Source of the DNA: Sacculina carcini
Taxonomy: Eukaryota; Arthropoda; Thecostraca; Sacculinidae
Assembly (NCBI GenBank): GCA_916048095.2
Contig: OU696583.1
Coordinates: 1 to 64,000, forward strand
DNA: 64,000 nucleotides
Reading direction: 5' to 3'
The notes under the pieces were generated by a model. The model did no database searches and was not told the DNA's origin. It worked only from the letters and a program-made list of their open reading frames with translations. Below are positions 60,839-64,000 of the stretch, in pieces. Position numbers and translations under genes: made by a program. Numbering within the stretch: position 1 is the first letter of the stretch; each line of letters begins with the position of its first letter.

Positions 60839-64000
<3,162 letters not shown>

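Overview
This is nuclear DNA of an invertebrate, most likely an arthropod. Genes are split by long AT-rich introns with GT/AG junctions. The recognisable proteins are conserved animal genes (a MOF/KAT8-type histone acetyltransferase, a nuclear lamin, dynein light chain LC8, an Extradenticle/PBX homeodomain protein, a CUB-like/trypsin protease). Interstitial TTAGG-type repeats fit the arthropod telomere motif. Most of the remaining sequence is transposon-derived. I saw no bacterial-type operon, CRISPR array or rRNA gene. I could not name the species.

Layout. 1-14.2 kb: a dense Helitron-like district with no host gene. At least three families share a GC-rich 3' hairpin followed by about 9 bases and CTAG or a variant. 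One 450-bp family is arrayed head to tail, a block of about 2 kb is repeated about 4.33 kb away, and a nearly intact mariner (7,737-9,057) sits inside one copy. 14.5-19.7 kb: piggyBac relics, a short-repeat region and a degraded LTR-retrotransposon gag/protease relic. 20.25-35.35 kb, minus strand: mof in 11 exons, with introns holding SINEs, LINE and Tc1/mariner fragments, a TTAA-flanked foldback element, a 66-bp hAT derivative and an 82-bp tandem repeat. 38.5-53.4 kb, minus strand: lamin in 8 visible coding exons, with the final exon unresolved. Lamin intron 7 (7.2 kb) contains an intronless trypsin-like gene on the opposite strand (43.4-44.9 kb), a second dead mariner, Helitron sequence, a tRNA-derived SINE and a hAT MITE. 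Lamin intron 6 is almost entirely a CA-rich minisatellite with an 810-bp duplication. 53.7-54.9 kb: a long-TIR element upstream of lamin. 56.17-56.44 kb, plus strand: an intact single-exon LC8. 56.8-57.5 kb: a SINE broken by LINE sequence. 60.8-63.8 kb, minus strand: four exons of exd/pbx, continuing past the right edge, with about 34 copies of a 40-bp satellite in one intron.

The host genes share no obvious pathway, though MOF and lamin both act on chromatin or the nuclear envelope. The strongest unusual signals are structural: Helitron arrays used as landing sites by two unrelated mariners, a 66-bp hAT relic with a 1.16-kb sibling in the same window, two tRNA-derived SINE families, and a nested protease gene. 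Exon boundaries were read by eye from splice signals, reading frame and similarity to known family sequences. Exon phases join consistently in mof, in the visible lamin and in exd.
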